From positions 1 to 64,000 of the forward strand of contig JAAEZH010000030.1 in assembly GCA_018222965.1 (NCBI GenBank): a stretch of DNA of 64,000 bases, read 5' to 3'. Positions 46,109-54,429 of this stretch are shown one piece after another. This DNA comes from Bacteroidota bacterium. GTDB lineage: Bacteria > Bacteroidota > Bacteroidia > Chitinophagales > Saprospiraceae. How positions within the stretch are numbered: the stretch's first letter is position 1; each line of letters starts with the position of its first letter. The notes under the pieces are model-generated. The model was not told the origin of the DNA. It made no database searches and worked only from the letters and a program-made list of their open reading frames with translations. Made by a program: the position numbers and the translations under genes.

Positions 46109-46155
46109 CAACCTGTCAGGTCGGCAACCTGACGGGTCGCCGACCTGACAGGTCC
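46109..46155. repeat. Triple 16-bp palindromic repeat, copy 6
   Basis: Three units built on ACCTGTCAGGT, ACCTGACGGGT and ACCTGACAGGT. It lies in the 543-base gap before the TonB receptor. Apart from this, copy 7 and a promoter, I see nothing in that gap. Confidence 0.9.
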
Positions 46156-46297
46156 CCACACCCCAGTTGCACTTCAAATTTAATCGGTTTAAAGCAGGTT
46201 TTTAGAACAAATTTCCTCCTAAGTTAGTGATGATCTTAGGTTTAGCGTTTTAGATATCCACTTATTTTTTATGCCTGTTTTAACCAGTTGTGGAAAT

Positions 46298-46343
46298 CAA
46301 CCTGACGGGTCGCCAACCTGACGGGTCGCCGACCTGTCAGGTC
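46298..46343. repeat. Triple 16-bp palindromic repeat, copy 7
   Basis: Units ACCTGACGGGT, ACCTGACGGGT and ACCTGTCAGGT with the same spacing as the other copies. Confidence 0.9.
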
Positions 46344-46402
46344 GAAATCTTTATACCCCAAAAATATACATTGGTTTGCCCTGAACAGCCGTTGGTAGAA
46401 TT

Positions 46403-46437
46403 TTGTTGATCGGTTGGCTCGCATTCAAGTATGTTTG
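46403..46437 (+). promoter_or_regulatory. Promoter of the TonB receptor gene
   Basis: TTGTTG around 46403-46408 and TATGTTTG at 46430-46437, about 21 bases apart. The inferred leader is about 35-40 bases long. Confidence 0.6.
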
Positions 46438-46480
46438 CGCCAACTTTAAAAAACCAGTTTTTCACCCGAAACAAAACTCA

Positions 46481-48826
46481 ATGAACGTCCGAACTTTGGT
46501 TACCAGTCTCCTTTGCCTTTTGGCAGTAGCTGGCTGGTCCCAGGAAAACATCACCATCAGTGGTACCATCTCGGATGCCGAGAACGGAGAAACTCTCATC
46601 GGTGCCACCGTCTTTGTCCCCGCCGAAACCCGCGGAACAACTACCAACGAATATGGCTTTTATTCACTCTCCGTCGCTAAAGGCGACTCAGTCGTAATCG
46701 AATACAGCTACGTAGGCTTCCAAAAAACCATCAAACGCCTGAAACCGGAAGCAGATATGACTGTCAATGTCGACCTCGGAACCGGCGTGCAGCTGGAAGA
46801 AGTCGTCGTAAAAGCAGACAGCTACCGCGAGCAATTGCGCTCGACCGAAATGTCTGTGGAGGCCATCACCACCAAAGAAGCCAAACTCATTCCCGTATTG
46901 ATGGGGGAGAGCGATATCATCAAAGCCATACAGCTCAAGCCGGGCATTCCTTCCGGCTCGGAAGGAACAACAGGACTATTCGTTCGGGGCGGTGGCTCAG
47001 ATCAAAACCTCATTGTACTCGACGAAGCAATCGTTTACAATGCCAATCACCTCTTTGGCTTTTTCAGCACCTTTAATACCGATGCAGTCAAAGACCTGAA
47101 GTTGTATAAAGGTGGGTTTCCCGCACAGTATGGCGGACGATTATCTTCCGTGATCGATGTGAAACTGAAAGAGGGGAACAACCGGAAATTTGCCGGAAGC
47201 GGAGGCATTGGACTCATCTCTTCCCGCCTTACCCTCGAAGGACCGATCCAAAAGGAAAAATCCTCTTTCATCGTTTCCGGCCGTCGTACTTATTTCGATC
47301 TGATTACCGGAGCGGTAAATAATTCCAATTCGGATAACGAAGATTTTAACCCGATCCCGGATTATTACTTCTACGACCTCAATACCAAAGTCAACTTTAA
47401 GCTGGGCGAAAAAGACCATCTGTATCTGAGCGGCTATTTCGGACGGGATGTCTTCGGGTTCGACAGCGACTTCTTTAACTTCAGCTTTAACTGGGGAAAT
47501 GCAACTGGTACAGCACGCTGGAACCACGTGTTTAGTCCGAAGTTGTTCTCCAATACCACGTTCACTTTCTCCGACTATCAGTACAACATCAATAACGAGG
47601 TCACCGGCTTTTCCTTTAATGTGGGCTCGAATATCAAAGATGCCAACCTGAAAACGGATTTCTATTACGCCCCAAGCGAAAACCATACAATACGCATGGG
47701 TGTGAGTGCCACTATGCACATTTTTGAAGTTGGCCGGATCAAAGCCGGATCAGACAATGGCGATATTTCCTTCTCCGCCGGACAGGAATACGAAGGCTAT
47801 GAATTTGGTCTCTATGCCTCCGACGAATGGAAAATGACCGATGCCCTGAAAGTGAATTATGGCTTGCGCTTGAGCGCTTTCGCGAATGATGGTACAACTT
47901 ATATTCGCCCGGAACCTCGTGTGGCAGCCAATTATCAGGTTTCGGAGCGCCTTTCGGCGAAAGCCAGTTATGCCCGAATGAATCAGTATCTGCACCTGAT
48001 TTCCAGCTCTGGCGTTGCCCTGCCTACGGATGTGTGGTACCCGAGTACGGAACGGATTGCGCCTCAACGATCCGATCAGGTGGCTGCCGGTTTCTCCCTC
48101 TTGCTGGGCGACCAATTCTTCCTGACCAATGAATACTTTTACAAATGGCTGGATAATCAATTGGACTTTGTAGATGGCGCCGAATTATTTGCGAACGACA
48201 ATCTCGAAGAAGAGTTTGCTATTGGAAAAGGCTATAGCTACGGAGCAGAATTGTCTATCGAAAAGAAAGAAGGCCGCCTCACCGGATGGGTGGGATACAC
48301 ACTGTCCCTGATCCGTCGGGGAGAGTTTGAACCCATTGATCCCGGAGCCGTTTTTGCCGGTGGTGAAAAATACTATGCCCCCCGCTACGATCGCCGTCAC
48401 GATATCTCAACGGTATTGATGTATGAGATCACTCCGAGACTTACTGCCACGGCATCCTGGGTGTTTGGGTCTGGCGACCTGTACTGGTTGCCCGAGCGCC
48501 GTTTTGTTTTTCAGGATGTGTATGGCGAGCAGGCCGAAATCCTGGTACCCCTGTTTGGCGACCGCAACAACATCCGTTTGGCTCCTTATCACCGTTTGGA
48601 TTTGGGCCTTGTCTGGAAGTTCCTGCCGCGATGGGGCGAGAGTGATCTGACCCTCAGTGTGGTTAATGCCTACGATCGTCGCAATGCTTTCTTCCTGTAC
48701 ATCGAACCGCAATTCGCGGATGGGGAAGGCAATGGTACCGGTATTGAAGTGCCTGATCGACTGGCTGTTAAGCAGGTGTCTTTGTTTCCGATCCTGCCGG
48801 CCCTGACCTGGAATTTTAAATTTTAA
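46481..48826 (+). CDS. TonB-dependent outer-membrane receptor
   Basis: 781 residues from the ATG of MNVRTLVTSLL; the longer frame upstream covers the promoter. Signal peptide ends WSQ. An N-terminal carboxypeptidase-regulatory-like domain follows (ISGTISDAENGETLIGATV..GFYSLSV). The plug has LKPGIPSGSEGTTGLFVRGGGSDQNLIVLDEA and FPAQYGGRLSSVIDVKLKEG, then a beta-barrel ending LTWNFKF (terminal Phe). Imports an unknown ligand with the DUF4249 lipoprotein encoded 24 bases downstream. It contains an exact dispersed 17-mer in minus orientation at 47949-47965. Confidence 0.9.
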   Translation: MNVRTLVTSLLCLLAVAGWSQENITISGTISDAENGETLIGATVFVPAETRGTTTNEYGFYSLSVAKGDSVVIEYSYVGFQKTIKRLKPEADMTVNVDLGTGVQLEEVVVKADSYREQLRSTEMSVEAITTKEAKLIPVLMGESDIIKAIQLKPGIPSGSEGTTGLFVRGGGSDQNLIVLDEAIVYNANHLFGFFSTFNTDAVKDLKLYKGGFPAQYGGRLSSVIDVKLKEGNNRKFAGSGGIGLISSRLTLEGPIQKEKSSFIVSGRRTYFDLITGAVNNSNSDNEDFNPIPDYYFYDLNTKVNFKLGEKDHLYLSGYFGRDVFGFDSDFFNFSFNWGNATGTARWNHVFSPKLFSNTTFTFSDYQYNINNEVTGFSFNVGSNIKDANLKTDFYYAPSENHTIRMGVSATMHIFEVGRIKAGSDNGDISFSAGQEYEGYEFGLYASDEWKMTDALKVNYGLRLSAFANDGTTYIRPEPRVAANYQVSERLSAKASYARMNQYLHLISSSGVALPTDVWYPSTERIAPQRSDQVAAGFSLLLGDQFFLTNEYFYKWLDNQLDFVDGAELFANDNLEEEFAIGKGYSYGAELSIEKKEGRLTGWVGYTLSLIRRGEFEPIDPGAVFAGGEKYYAPRYDRRHDISTVLMYEITPRLTATASWVFGSGDLYWLPERRFVFQDVYGEQAEILVPLFGDRNNIRLAPYHRLDLGLVWKFLPRWGESDLTLSVVNAYDRRNAFFLYIEPQFADGEGNGTGIEVPDRLAVKQVSLFPILPALTWNFKF
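47949..47965 (-). repeat. Dispersed 17-mer, exact copy, inside the TonB receptor gene
   Basis: Reads GCCTTTCGGCGAAAGCC on the plus strand and encodes part of Leu-Ser-Ala-Lys-Ala in the barrel. Confidence 0.9.
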
Positions 48827-48850
48827 TCCCAATCCAAAAAAGCAATAGAA

Positions 48851-49684
48851 ATGCGCTATATATTTTTCTTATTCCTGGCACTCGGTTTTACTGCCTGCAA
48901 CCTGGAGCAGGAGATCGAGCTCGAACTTCCGGTAGTAGATAATGTGACTGTCGTCGAATGTTATCTCCAACCCGGGGAACCTTATAATTTATTATTGAGC
49001 CGCACGGCCGGCTATTTTGAGCCCTTTCCGACAGAAGAAGCAGAATTTATTCAGGACTTGCTTGTTACGGGCGCTACAGTTCGCATCATCCGCGGAGAAG
49101 AGGTAATCGAACTGGAAGAAGGCTTCTTTTTAAATCCGATTGCACAAAAATTCTTTAATTACGGCAGCAACGAAATCGTACCGGAAGACTATGATTCAGA
49201 CTTCCAACTGGAAATCACTACTGCCGACGGACAAACAATCACGGCTCAAACCCGCATCTTGGAGCCGGTGCCAATCGATAGTGTGGTCGTTCAGTTTAAT
49301 GGTCCCGATACCCTCGGCCGTGCCTTGATGTACCTGACAGATGATATGACGGAGGCCAATTTTTACCGAAACATGCTGCACGAAGGCAGCCTCGACAGCA
49401 TCCCGGATTTTAGTTTTCCGATCAATGATGAGGTAGTGGATGAAGGCACCATCGTTTTTGGAACAAATTATTCCTATGCAGTTGGCGACACGATTTTCCA
49501 TTCGCTCTTTCACATCGAGTCTGCCTATTACGATTTTCTGGTGAGTTTGAGCAATGCCGTTGGTTCCAACGGAAACCCTTTTGCGCAGCCCGGCGGAATT
49601 ATTTCAAATGTGGAGGGAGAGGATGCAATCGGTATTTTCACCGGCTTTTCAGCTGACAGGGTGATGACGATTGTGGAGGAATAA
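48851..49684 (+). CDS. DUF4249 lipoprotein
   Basis: 277 residues with lipobox at about Cys16 (FTAC). The mature start EQEIELELPVVDNVTVVECYLQPGEPY and the later beta-rich part with LEITTADGQTITAQTRI fit DUF4249, lipoproteins usually encoded directly after a TonB-dependent receptor in Bacteroidota. Presumed surface partner of that receptor. A terminator follows. Confidence 0.83.
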   Translation: MRYIFFLFLALGFTACNLEQEIELELPVVDNVTVVECYLQPGEPYNLLLSRTAGYFEPFPTEEAEFIQDLLVTGATVRIIRGEEVIELEEGFFLNPIAQKFFNYGSNEIVPEDYDSDFQLEITTADGQTITAQTRILEPVPIDSVVVQFNGPDTLGRALMYLTDDMTEANFYRNMLHEGSLDSIPDFSFPINDEVVDEGTIVFGTNYSYAVGDTIFHSLFHIESAYYDFLVSLSNAVGSNGNPFAQPGGIISNVEGEDAIGIFTGFSADRVMTIVEE

Positions 49685-49725
49685 AAAGGCGTTTCCTGCT
49701 TTTCGTAAGGATAGAAGCTTTTAGG

Positions 49726-49755
49726 AAAGAGAGTCAGGTTTTGGCTCTCTTTTTT
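49726..49755 (+). terminator. Rho-independent terminator after the DUF4249 gene
   Basis: AAAGAGAGTC pairs with GGCTCTCTTT around AGGTTTT and ends in T-rich sequence. Confidence 0.85.
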
Positions 49756-49839
49756 GTTTGGAGCCATTCGAATCTCCGGGTTTCAGTCTGTTTAGTATCT
49801 TGTTGATACTACTATTCTGGACTTTAACACTGCCTTTAA

Positions 49840-52800
49840 ATGAATCGACTACTCCTTTGGCTCCTGCTGCTTTTTCCGGTTTCATCCCTTGCGCAGAGTG
49901 ACACCGAAGGGCTTTTGGAGCAGGCTCGAACGGCTTTCGCCGAATCCGATTATTACCATTCGCTGGAGTTGCTGCATCAATATTCTCCGGAAGATGCAGA
50001 CAAGCAGTTGAGGAAATACCTTTTGCAGTTAGAGAACCACCTGGAGTTGTCAGATCTGGCTTTCGCCGAATCCCTGCTGAGCGAAATCCAACAACAGCTA
50101 GCTGTCTCAGAAACAGAGCCGGAAGAAAGTCTGCTCCTTGAACTGGAAATGCTGAAAGGACGGATAAAAACCTTTCGGTATGACTTTGAAGAAGCAAAAT
50201 CGATCTTCGAAGCCGCTTTAGCCAAATCCGATACGCCCGATCAGGAAATCAGGATAAAGATCAGCCAGGCAGCTTTGCTGGTGGAAATGCAAAAGGATCA
50301 GGCTGCAGCAGACAGCCTCCATCAAATCCTTTCCGGCCTGAGCGAAACAGAATACCCGCTGGAGGTATTAAAAGCCATGCAGATACAGGCTATGGCATTT
50401 GGCTATCTGGGGCAGCTGGATACGGCCATTCATATCTATTCGGCTACACTGGATTTATGTGATCAGTACCTGCCTCCGGATCATTATTACAAAGCCATCA
50501 GCCTACACCAGATCGGCACCCAATACCTTCGAAAAGGACAGGCCGAAAAGGCAATTCCATACAGCCTTTCATCCTTATCCATTTTTGATATCCGGTTTAA
50601 AGGGGATCATCCCAACTACGGGCAGCTTTACAATAATATTGGGATAATGTATGTCCGCAAAGGAGATTTGATCCGAAGCCTGGATTACTTTGAGAAAGCG
50701 CTTGCTTTTAAAGAATCCGGGCCTTCGCCTGACCCCGGAAGTCTGGCAAATACCCACCTTAATATCGGAAGTATTTCTTTTAATCTGAATCGCCACCGGC
50801 AGGCCTCCATTCATTTAGGGCACGCACTGAAGCTGCGAAAAGAAAGTGGAGATAAAGGCTCAGCGAGATTGGCTCTCGTATATCAGTTGCTCGCACAGGC
50901 TGCCGGTGAGACAGGGGATTTTGAAAAGGCGCATTTGTACCTGGATTCCTGTCAGAAAATCAGAACAGGTTTGATGGAAGCCGGAGCACCGGCTGTTGGC
51001 AGGGTTTACCTGAAAAGAACGGCGCTTTATCTCAAAGAAATGAAAAGCCGCGAATCCTTGGATTATGCCGGACAAACACTTCAATTTTGGGAAGAATTTC
51101 CTTCCGAAAACCAGTCTGATATGGCTGGAGCCTGGAGCAATCTTGCTCTGGCTCAATCGCTAAACGGACAGGATTCAGCTGCCCTGGTTTCACTCAAAAA
51201 GGCAAAGGAAGCCCTGGCTGTTTATCAAAACGCTGAGGGCATCTTTCTGGCATCCGACCGTATTTTTCTGCTGGAAATCCTGTTGACTGAAGCTGAAACG
51301 CAGGAGCATATTGCAGCCCGGTCTGGTACAGGTGATGATTGGGAAAAGGCACTGGAAAAATTTAATGATGCCTTTCGTCTTCTGAACTGGTTGCGCAAAG
51401 ATATTAGCAGCGAGCAGGGGCGGGCAGCATTAAATAGCATGCATTACAGCGTTTTCGAAGGGCTTATCCGACTGTATTTTGATAAGTGGGAAGAAACAGG
51501 AGCGGAAGTTTATTTGGAAAACGCCTTCATTTGGGCGGAAAAAAGCAAAGCCGCTTTACTGCTGGATGCACTGAAGGCCAGTCAGGCACAGTCCTTTCAT
51601 AATGTACCGCCTGATTTGATCGAACAGGAAAAAACAATTCAGGAGGAATGGACCACGCTCGAAAAACAACTCTTTTCCGGGAAGGAAGATTCGGAGCTAA
51701 ACGAAAAACTCTTTGAAGTAAAGGAAGCACATGCCGCATTGCTGGAGGTTTTTCGCCAGGACTATCCGCAGTATTATGCTGCCCGTTTTAGTGAAAAGGT
51801 CAGCAGCCTTTCGGAGATCAGGGAAAAGCTGGGCACGGAGGAAGCTTTGCTTGCCTACTTCTTAGGTGAAGAAGGAACTTTTGTTTTTGTGATCGATGCC
51901 CACCGGTTTTCCGGAAAAAGACTGCCCGGGCCGAAAGAATGGCAGGAGAATATCTCCCTGCTGCGCACCGGGCTTTCCGGCTATTACGAAATGGAACATC
52001 CCCTTCCGGAAGATTATTCAAAACATGCCCGGCTATATACCGAAAGTGCTTATAAATTGTATTTGGATATAGTTAAACCCCTGGGGAATCTGCCGGCAAA
52101 TTTGCTGATTATTCCCGATGGCATTTTGTGGTATTTGCCCTTTGGTGCATTACTGAACGAAGCGGTTGCTGATGCTACCCGTTTCAGGTCTCACCCTTAT
52201 TTGCTTCATTCCCATTCCGTAAGTTATGCCATCTCCTCTACCTGGTGGGCTCAACAACAGAAACAACTCGGAGAGCTTACACGCCTTCTGTGTGTCGCGC
52301 CACATTTTCCGGATTTAATTTTCAACCAGGAAGAAGCGGCAGTAGTCGCAGATATTGGCGGAGGGGAACTTATTTCAGGTGAGCAGGCTACCATTTCCTG
52401 GTTTCGCGATCATTCCCAGGATTACAATGCGATCCACTTATCTACCCATGCCCGGATAAATGATCAGAACAGCGATTTTTGTTTTCTGGAATTTGCCGGA
52501 GAACCCAATCGCTTATTCATAAAGGATCTCTATAACTTTTCACTTCCTCTGGATATGGTTGTATTAAGTGCCTGTCATGCCGGTTTTGGTGAAACCGAAA
52601 GAGGAGAAGGGGTTATCAGCCTGGCCCGCGCATTCGCCTATGCAGGTGCCCGAAGCATGGTGACCTCATTCTGGCAGGTGGATGACCGCTCCGGAAAGGC
52701 AATTATGGAAAGCTTTTACCAGGAATTAAAAAGGGGAACAGGTAAGCGTTTGTCGCTTCGGCAGGCACAATTAAACTATATAGCGTCGCAACGGGAAAAC

Positions 52801-52968
52801 CGACTGGCAAGTCCCTACTTCTGGGCATCATTCCATCTGATCGGAAATACCGATGCGCTGAAGTTTGAGCAGAAAAACAATACCTGGATTTACGGGCTGA
52901 TCCTTTTATTGTTGATTACTTCGGCGGTGTTTGGCTTTCGCCGAAAGGCAAAAAATACAAGAGCATAG
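49840..52968 (+). CDS. TPR-CHAT protein, predicted periplasmic and membrane-anchored
   Basis: 1042 residues. Sec signal peptide (SLAQ), then about 550 residues of TPR-like helices (ISLHQIGTQYLRKGQAEKAI, LYNNIGIMYVRKGDLIRSLDYFEKAL, NTHLNIGSISFNLNRHRQA), a linker with coiled-coil character, and a CHAT domain from about 715. The CHAT catalytic dyad of caspase-like proteases is intact: His870 in LSTHARIND and Cys912 in LSACHAGFGETERGEG. It ends with one TM (about 1013-1031) and the positive tail RRKAKNTRA. The positive-inside rule places TPR and CHAT in the periplasm. Convergent with the anti-sigma/sigma pair, 21 bases apart. Two AFAES stretches near the N terminus are encoded by the dispersed repeat. 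Confidence 0.88.
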   Translation: MNRLLLWLLLLFPVSSLAQSDTEGLLEQARTAFAESDYYHSLELLHQYSPEDADKQLRKYLLQLENHLELSDLAFAESLLSEIQQQLAVSETEPEESLLLELEMLKGRIKTFRYDFEEAKSIFEAALAKSDTPDQEIRIKISQAALLVEMQKDQAAADSLHQILSGLSETEYPLEVLKAMQIQAMAFGYLGQLDTAIHIYSATLDLCDQYLPPDHYYKAISLHQIGTQYLRKGQAEKAIPYSLSSLSIFDIRFKGDHPNYGQLYNNIGIMYVRKGDLIRSLDYFEKALAFKESGPSPDPGSLANTHLNIGSISFNLNRHRQASIHLGHALKLRKESGDKGSARLALVYQLLAQAAGETGDFEKAHLYLDSCQKIRTGLMEAGAPAVGRVYLKRTALYLKEMKSRESLDYAGQTLQFWEEFPSENQSDMAGAWSNLALAQSLNGQDSAALVSLKKAKEALAVYQNAEGIFLASDRIFLLEILLTEAETQEHIAARSGTGDDWEKALEKFNDAFRLLNWLRKDISSEQGRAALNSMHYSVFEGLIRLYFDKWEETGAEVYLENAFIWAEKSKAALLLDALKASQAQSFHNVPPDLIEQEKTIQEEWTTLEKQLFSGKEDSELNEKLFEVKEAHAALLEVFRQDYPQYYAARFSEKVSSLSEIREKLGTEEALLAYFLGEEGTFVFVIDAHRFSGKRLPGPKEWQENISLLRTGLSGYYEMEHPLPEDYSKHARLYTESAYKLYLDIVKPLGNLPANLLIIPDGILWYLPFGALLNEAVADATRFRSHPYLLHSHSVSYAISSTWWAQQQKQLGELTRLLCVAPHFPDLIFNQEEAAVVADIGGGELISGEQATISWFRDHSQDYNAIHLSTHARINDQNSDFCFLEFAGEPNRLFIKDLYNFSLPLDMVVLSACHAGFGETERGEGVISLARAFAYAGARSMVTSFWQVDDRSGKAIMESFYQELKRGTGKRLSLRQAQLNYIASQRENRLASPYFWASFHLIGNTDALKFEQKNNTWIYGLILLLLITSAVFGFRRKAKNTRA
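52933..52949 (+). repeat. Dispersed 17-mer, exact copy, inside the CHAT gene
   Basis: GGCTTTCGCCGAAAGGC at the extreme 3' end, encoding part of the cytoplasmic tail Gly-Phe-Arg-Arg-Lys-Ala. Here the frame differs from the usual Ala-Phe-Ala-Glu reading. Confidence 0.9.
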
Positions 52969-52989
52969 CTACGGAACGGATAAATAACT

Positions 52990-53727
52990 TTAGCGGGCAA
53001 ATTTTCTCCAGGTGCTGTTCAGGTCTTCCTGCAACTGCATCGCCTCTTCCCGAAATGGGTGCTCTTCTTTTTGCAACAGACTATCGATAGCCGCTTTCGC
53101 GAAATCTGTTTCCCGGCTTTGTGTTTTTCCTAAAATAAACAACCATTCTGCTGCTTCGACATAAGGGTTAAGCTGCCGGGAAATGATCAAATTGGCATAA
53201 TTAGCAGCTTCTGCCCCGTTTCCGAATTGAAGTGCAGCCTGAGCTTTCAGGAGATATGCTCTGGGATCTTCGATCTCCTGCGTTTCAAGCACCTCTCCAA
53301 ATTTATCTGCCTGAAAATCCTTTTCCATCTGAAGGAGTACCGCGTTTGCATCAGTAGAGCCGTTTCTGGAAACTATATTGACCGGTATTTCTGTATAATA
53401 CCTGGATGCCAGCTTGCCGGAACTAAACCTTTGCCAAATGCCTGAAAGACCAGCCAGCCCAAGGATCAGCAGGAATGTGGCCGCCAGTGCCGCTAATTTG
53501 AGCGGATGCATTCTTTTCACCCGGGGTTCTTCCCAGCTTTTTAGCTTTTGCTTCAAATGATCAAAGGCGAAAACTTCCGTGAGCTCCAGGCTTTGCTGAA
53601 AGTTCTGGTAGGCTTCCTGAAGTTGAGGGTTGCTTAGCAACTCAGCCTCAAAGTCGGCCTTTTCCTTTTGCGATAATTTTCCTTCCTGGTAGGCAAGGAT
53701 CTTGTCTGTATATGACGGATTTTTCAT
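52990..53727 (-). CDS. Membrane anti-sigma candidate with periplasmic TPR-like domain
   Basis: 245 residues from the ATG that overlaps the sigma stop (ATGA); five more codons upstream are open. The N-terminal 70 residues (ILAYQEGKLSQKEKADFEAEL..NPQLQEAYQNF) resemble the sigma-binding segment of anti-sigma factors, without a zinc motif. One TM at about 77-97, then about 145 residues outside, with TPR-like helices (AYLLKAQAALQFGNGAEAANYANLII, AAEWLFILGKTQ). The outer part would face the same compartment as the CHAT protease. The anti-sigma role is inferred from topology and gene order. Confidence 0.7.
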   Translation of the reverse strand: MKNPSYTDKILAYQEGKLSQKEKADFEAELLSNPQLQEAYQNFQQSLELTEVFAFDHLKQKLKSWEEPRVKRMHPLKLAALAATFLLILGLAGLSGIWQRFSSGKLASRYYTEIPVNIVSRNGSTDANAVLLQMEKDFQADKFGEVLETQEIEDPRAYLLKAQAALQFGNGAEAANYANLIISRQLNPYVEAAEWLFILGKTQSRETDFAKAAIDSLLQKEEHPFREEAMQLQEDLNSTWRKFAR

Positions 53728-54308
53728 AGGCCTTTTTTCCATTCAGGATTTTGCGCTGTCAGTTTCATCAGTTGTTTCAGGCATTGGTGCTTTTTCTTTC
53801 GAACAACCGCTTCGGTTTTGTATCCTAATTCCCGGGCAATCTCCCGCATGGAGAAATTCAGGCTCCACATCCCCAAAACCTTTCGGCAGGCATCTCCGGT
53901 AAGTTGCAATAACTGATCCAGCCGGTTTATTTGTTCGGCCCGCATCAGTATATGTTCTGGGTTTATCACAGTTGCTTCCTCTGCTTGTACGCTATTCAGA
54001 ATTCTCTGATAATGCTGACTGCGACGCGATTGCTGTAGCCACAGGTTTTTTCCGATGGCCATAAAATAGGTTTGAAGGTTGCTGGCACCTTCAAATTTCC
54101 CGTTGCGGATGTTGAGAATTAAATAACAGATACTGTCCTGAAAAATATCGGCACTGTCTGCTTTCGTTCCTCCGGCCTTTCTGATCCAGCTGTCCAGTTT
54201 TTCACGGATGCCGGAATGGCTGTTCCAATATCGCATAGCCAGCTCCATCTGCTTCCCGCCGGAACGGATCATCCGGATGAGTTCGATATCGCTGTAAGAG
54301 CTGGTCAT
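53724..54308 (-). CDS. ECF-type RNA polymerase sigma factor
   Basis: 194 residues from MTSSYSDIEL; a 102-codon upstream extension overlaps the divergent gene's promoter and is rejected. Region 2: DSADIFQDSICYLILNIRNGKFEGASNLQTYF, with AIGKNLWLQQSRR. Region 4: LQLTGDACRKVLGMWSLNFSMREIARELGYKTEAVVRKKKHQCLKQL, a helix-turn-helix. Region 4 ends in MKLTAQNPEWKKGL. Its stop codon overlaps the candidate anti-sigma start, the usual arrangement for a sigma and its antagonist. It is divergent from the fibre-protein gene, a plausible target. Confidence 0.88.
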   Translation of the reverse strand: MTSSYSDIELIRMIRSGGKQMELAMRYWNSHSGIREKLDSWIRKAGGTKADSADIFQDSICYLILNIRNGKFEGASNLQTYFMAIGKNLWLQQSRRSQHYQRILNSVQAEEATVINPEHILMRAEQINRLDQLLQLTGDACRKVLGMWSLNFSMREIARELGYKTEAVVRKKKHQCLKQLMKLTAQNPEWKKGL

Positions 54309-54359
54309 AGTTAGTTGATTGAAAAAGAAATTTGTTCCAAAAATCCTGATTTTTTCAGA

Positions 54360-54381
54360 ATGCCGGTAACACTTTCGGCAT
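54360..54381. promoter_or_regulatory. Hairpin in the divergent sigma/fibre-gene promoter region
   Basis: ATGCCG / CGGCAT separated by ten bases, inside the 121-base gap between the sigma gene and the S74 fibre gene. Could be an operator or mRNA leader structure; no -7 box matching the housekeeping consensus was seen nearby. Confidence 0.35.
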
Positions 54382-54429
54382 ATCATTCCACTAAGAGCTG
54401 TAATTATTCTCAACCTAAAATATACAATC

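Noticed and set aside
46403-46480. N-terminal extension of the TonB receptor
   Set aside because: It covers the likely promoter (TATGTTTG) and would hide the signal peptide that begins at 46481.
49840-54308. CRISPR type III-E (Craspase) system
   Set aside because: The CHAT protein is exported, and no gRAMP/Cas7-11 gene or repeat array is present; only the CHAT-sigma logic is similar.
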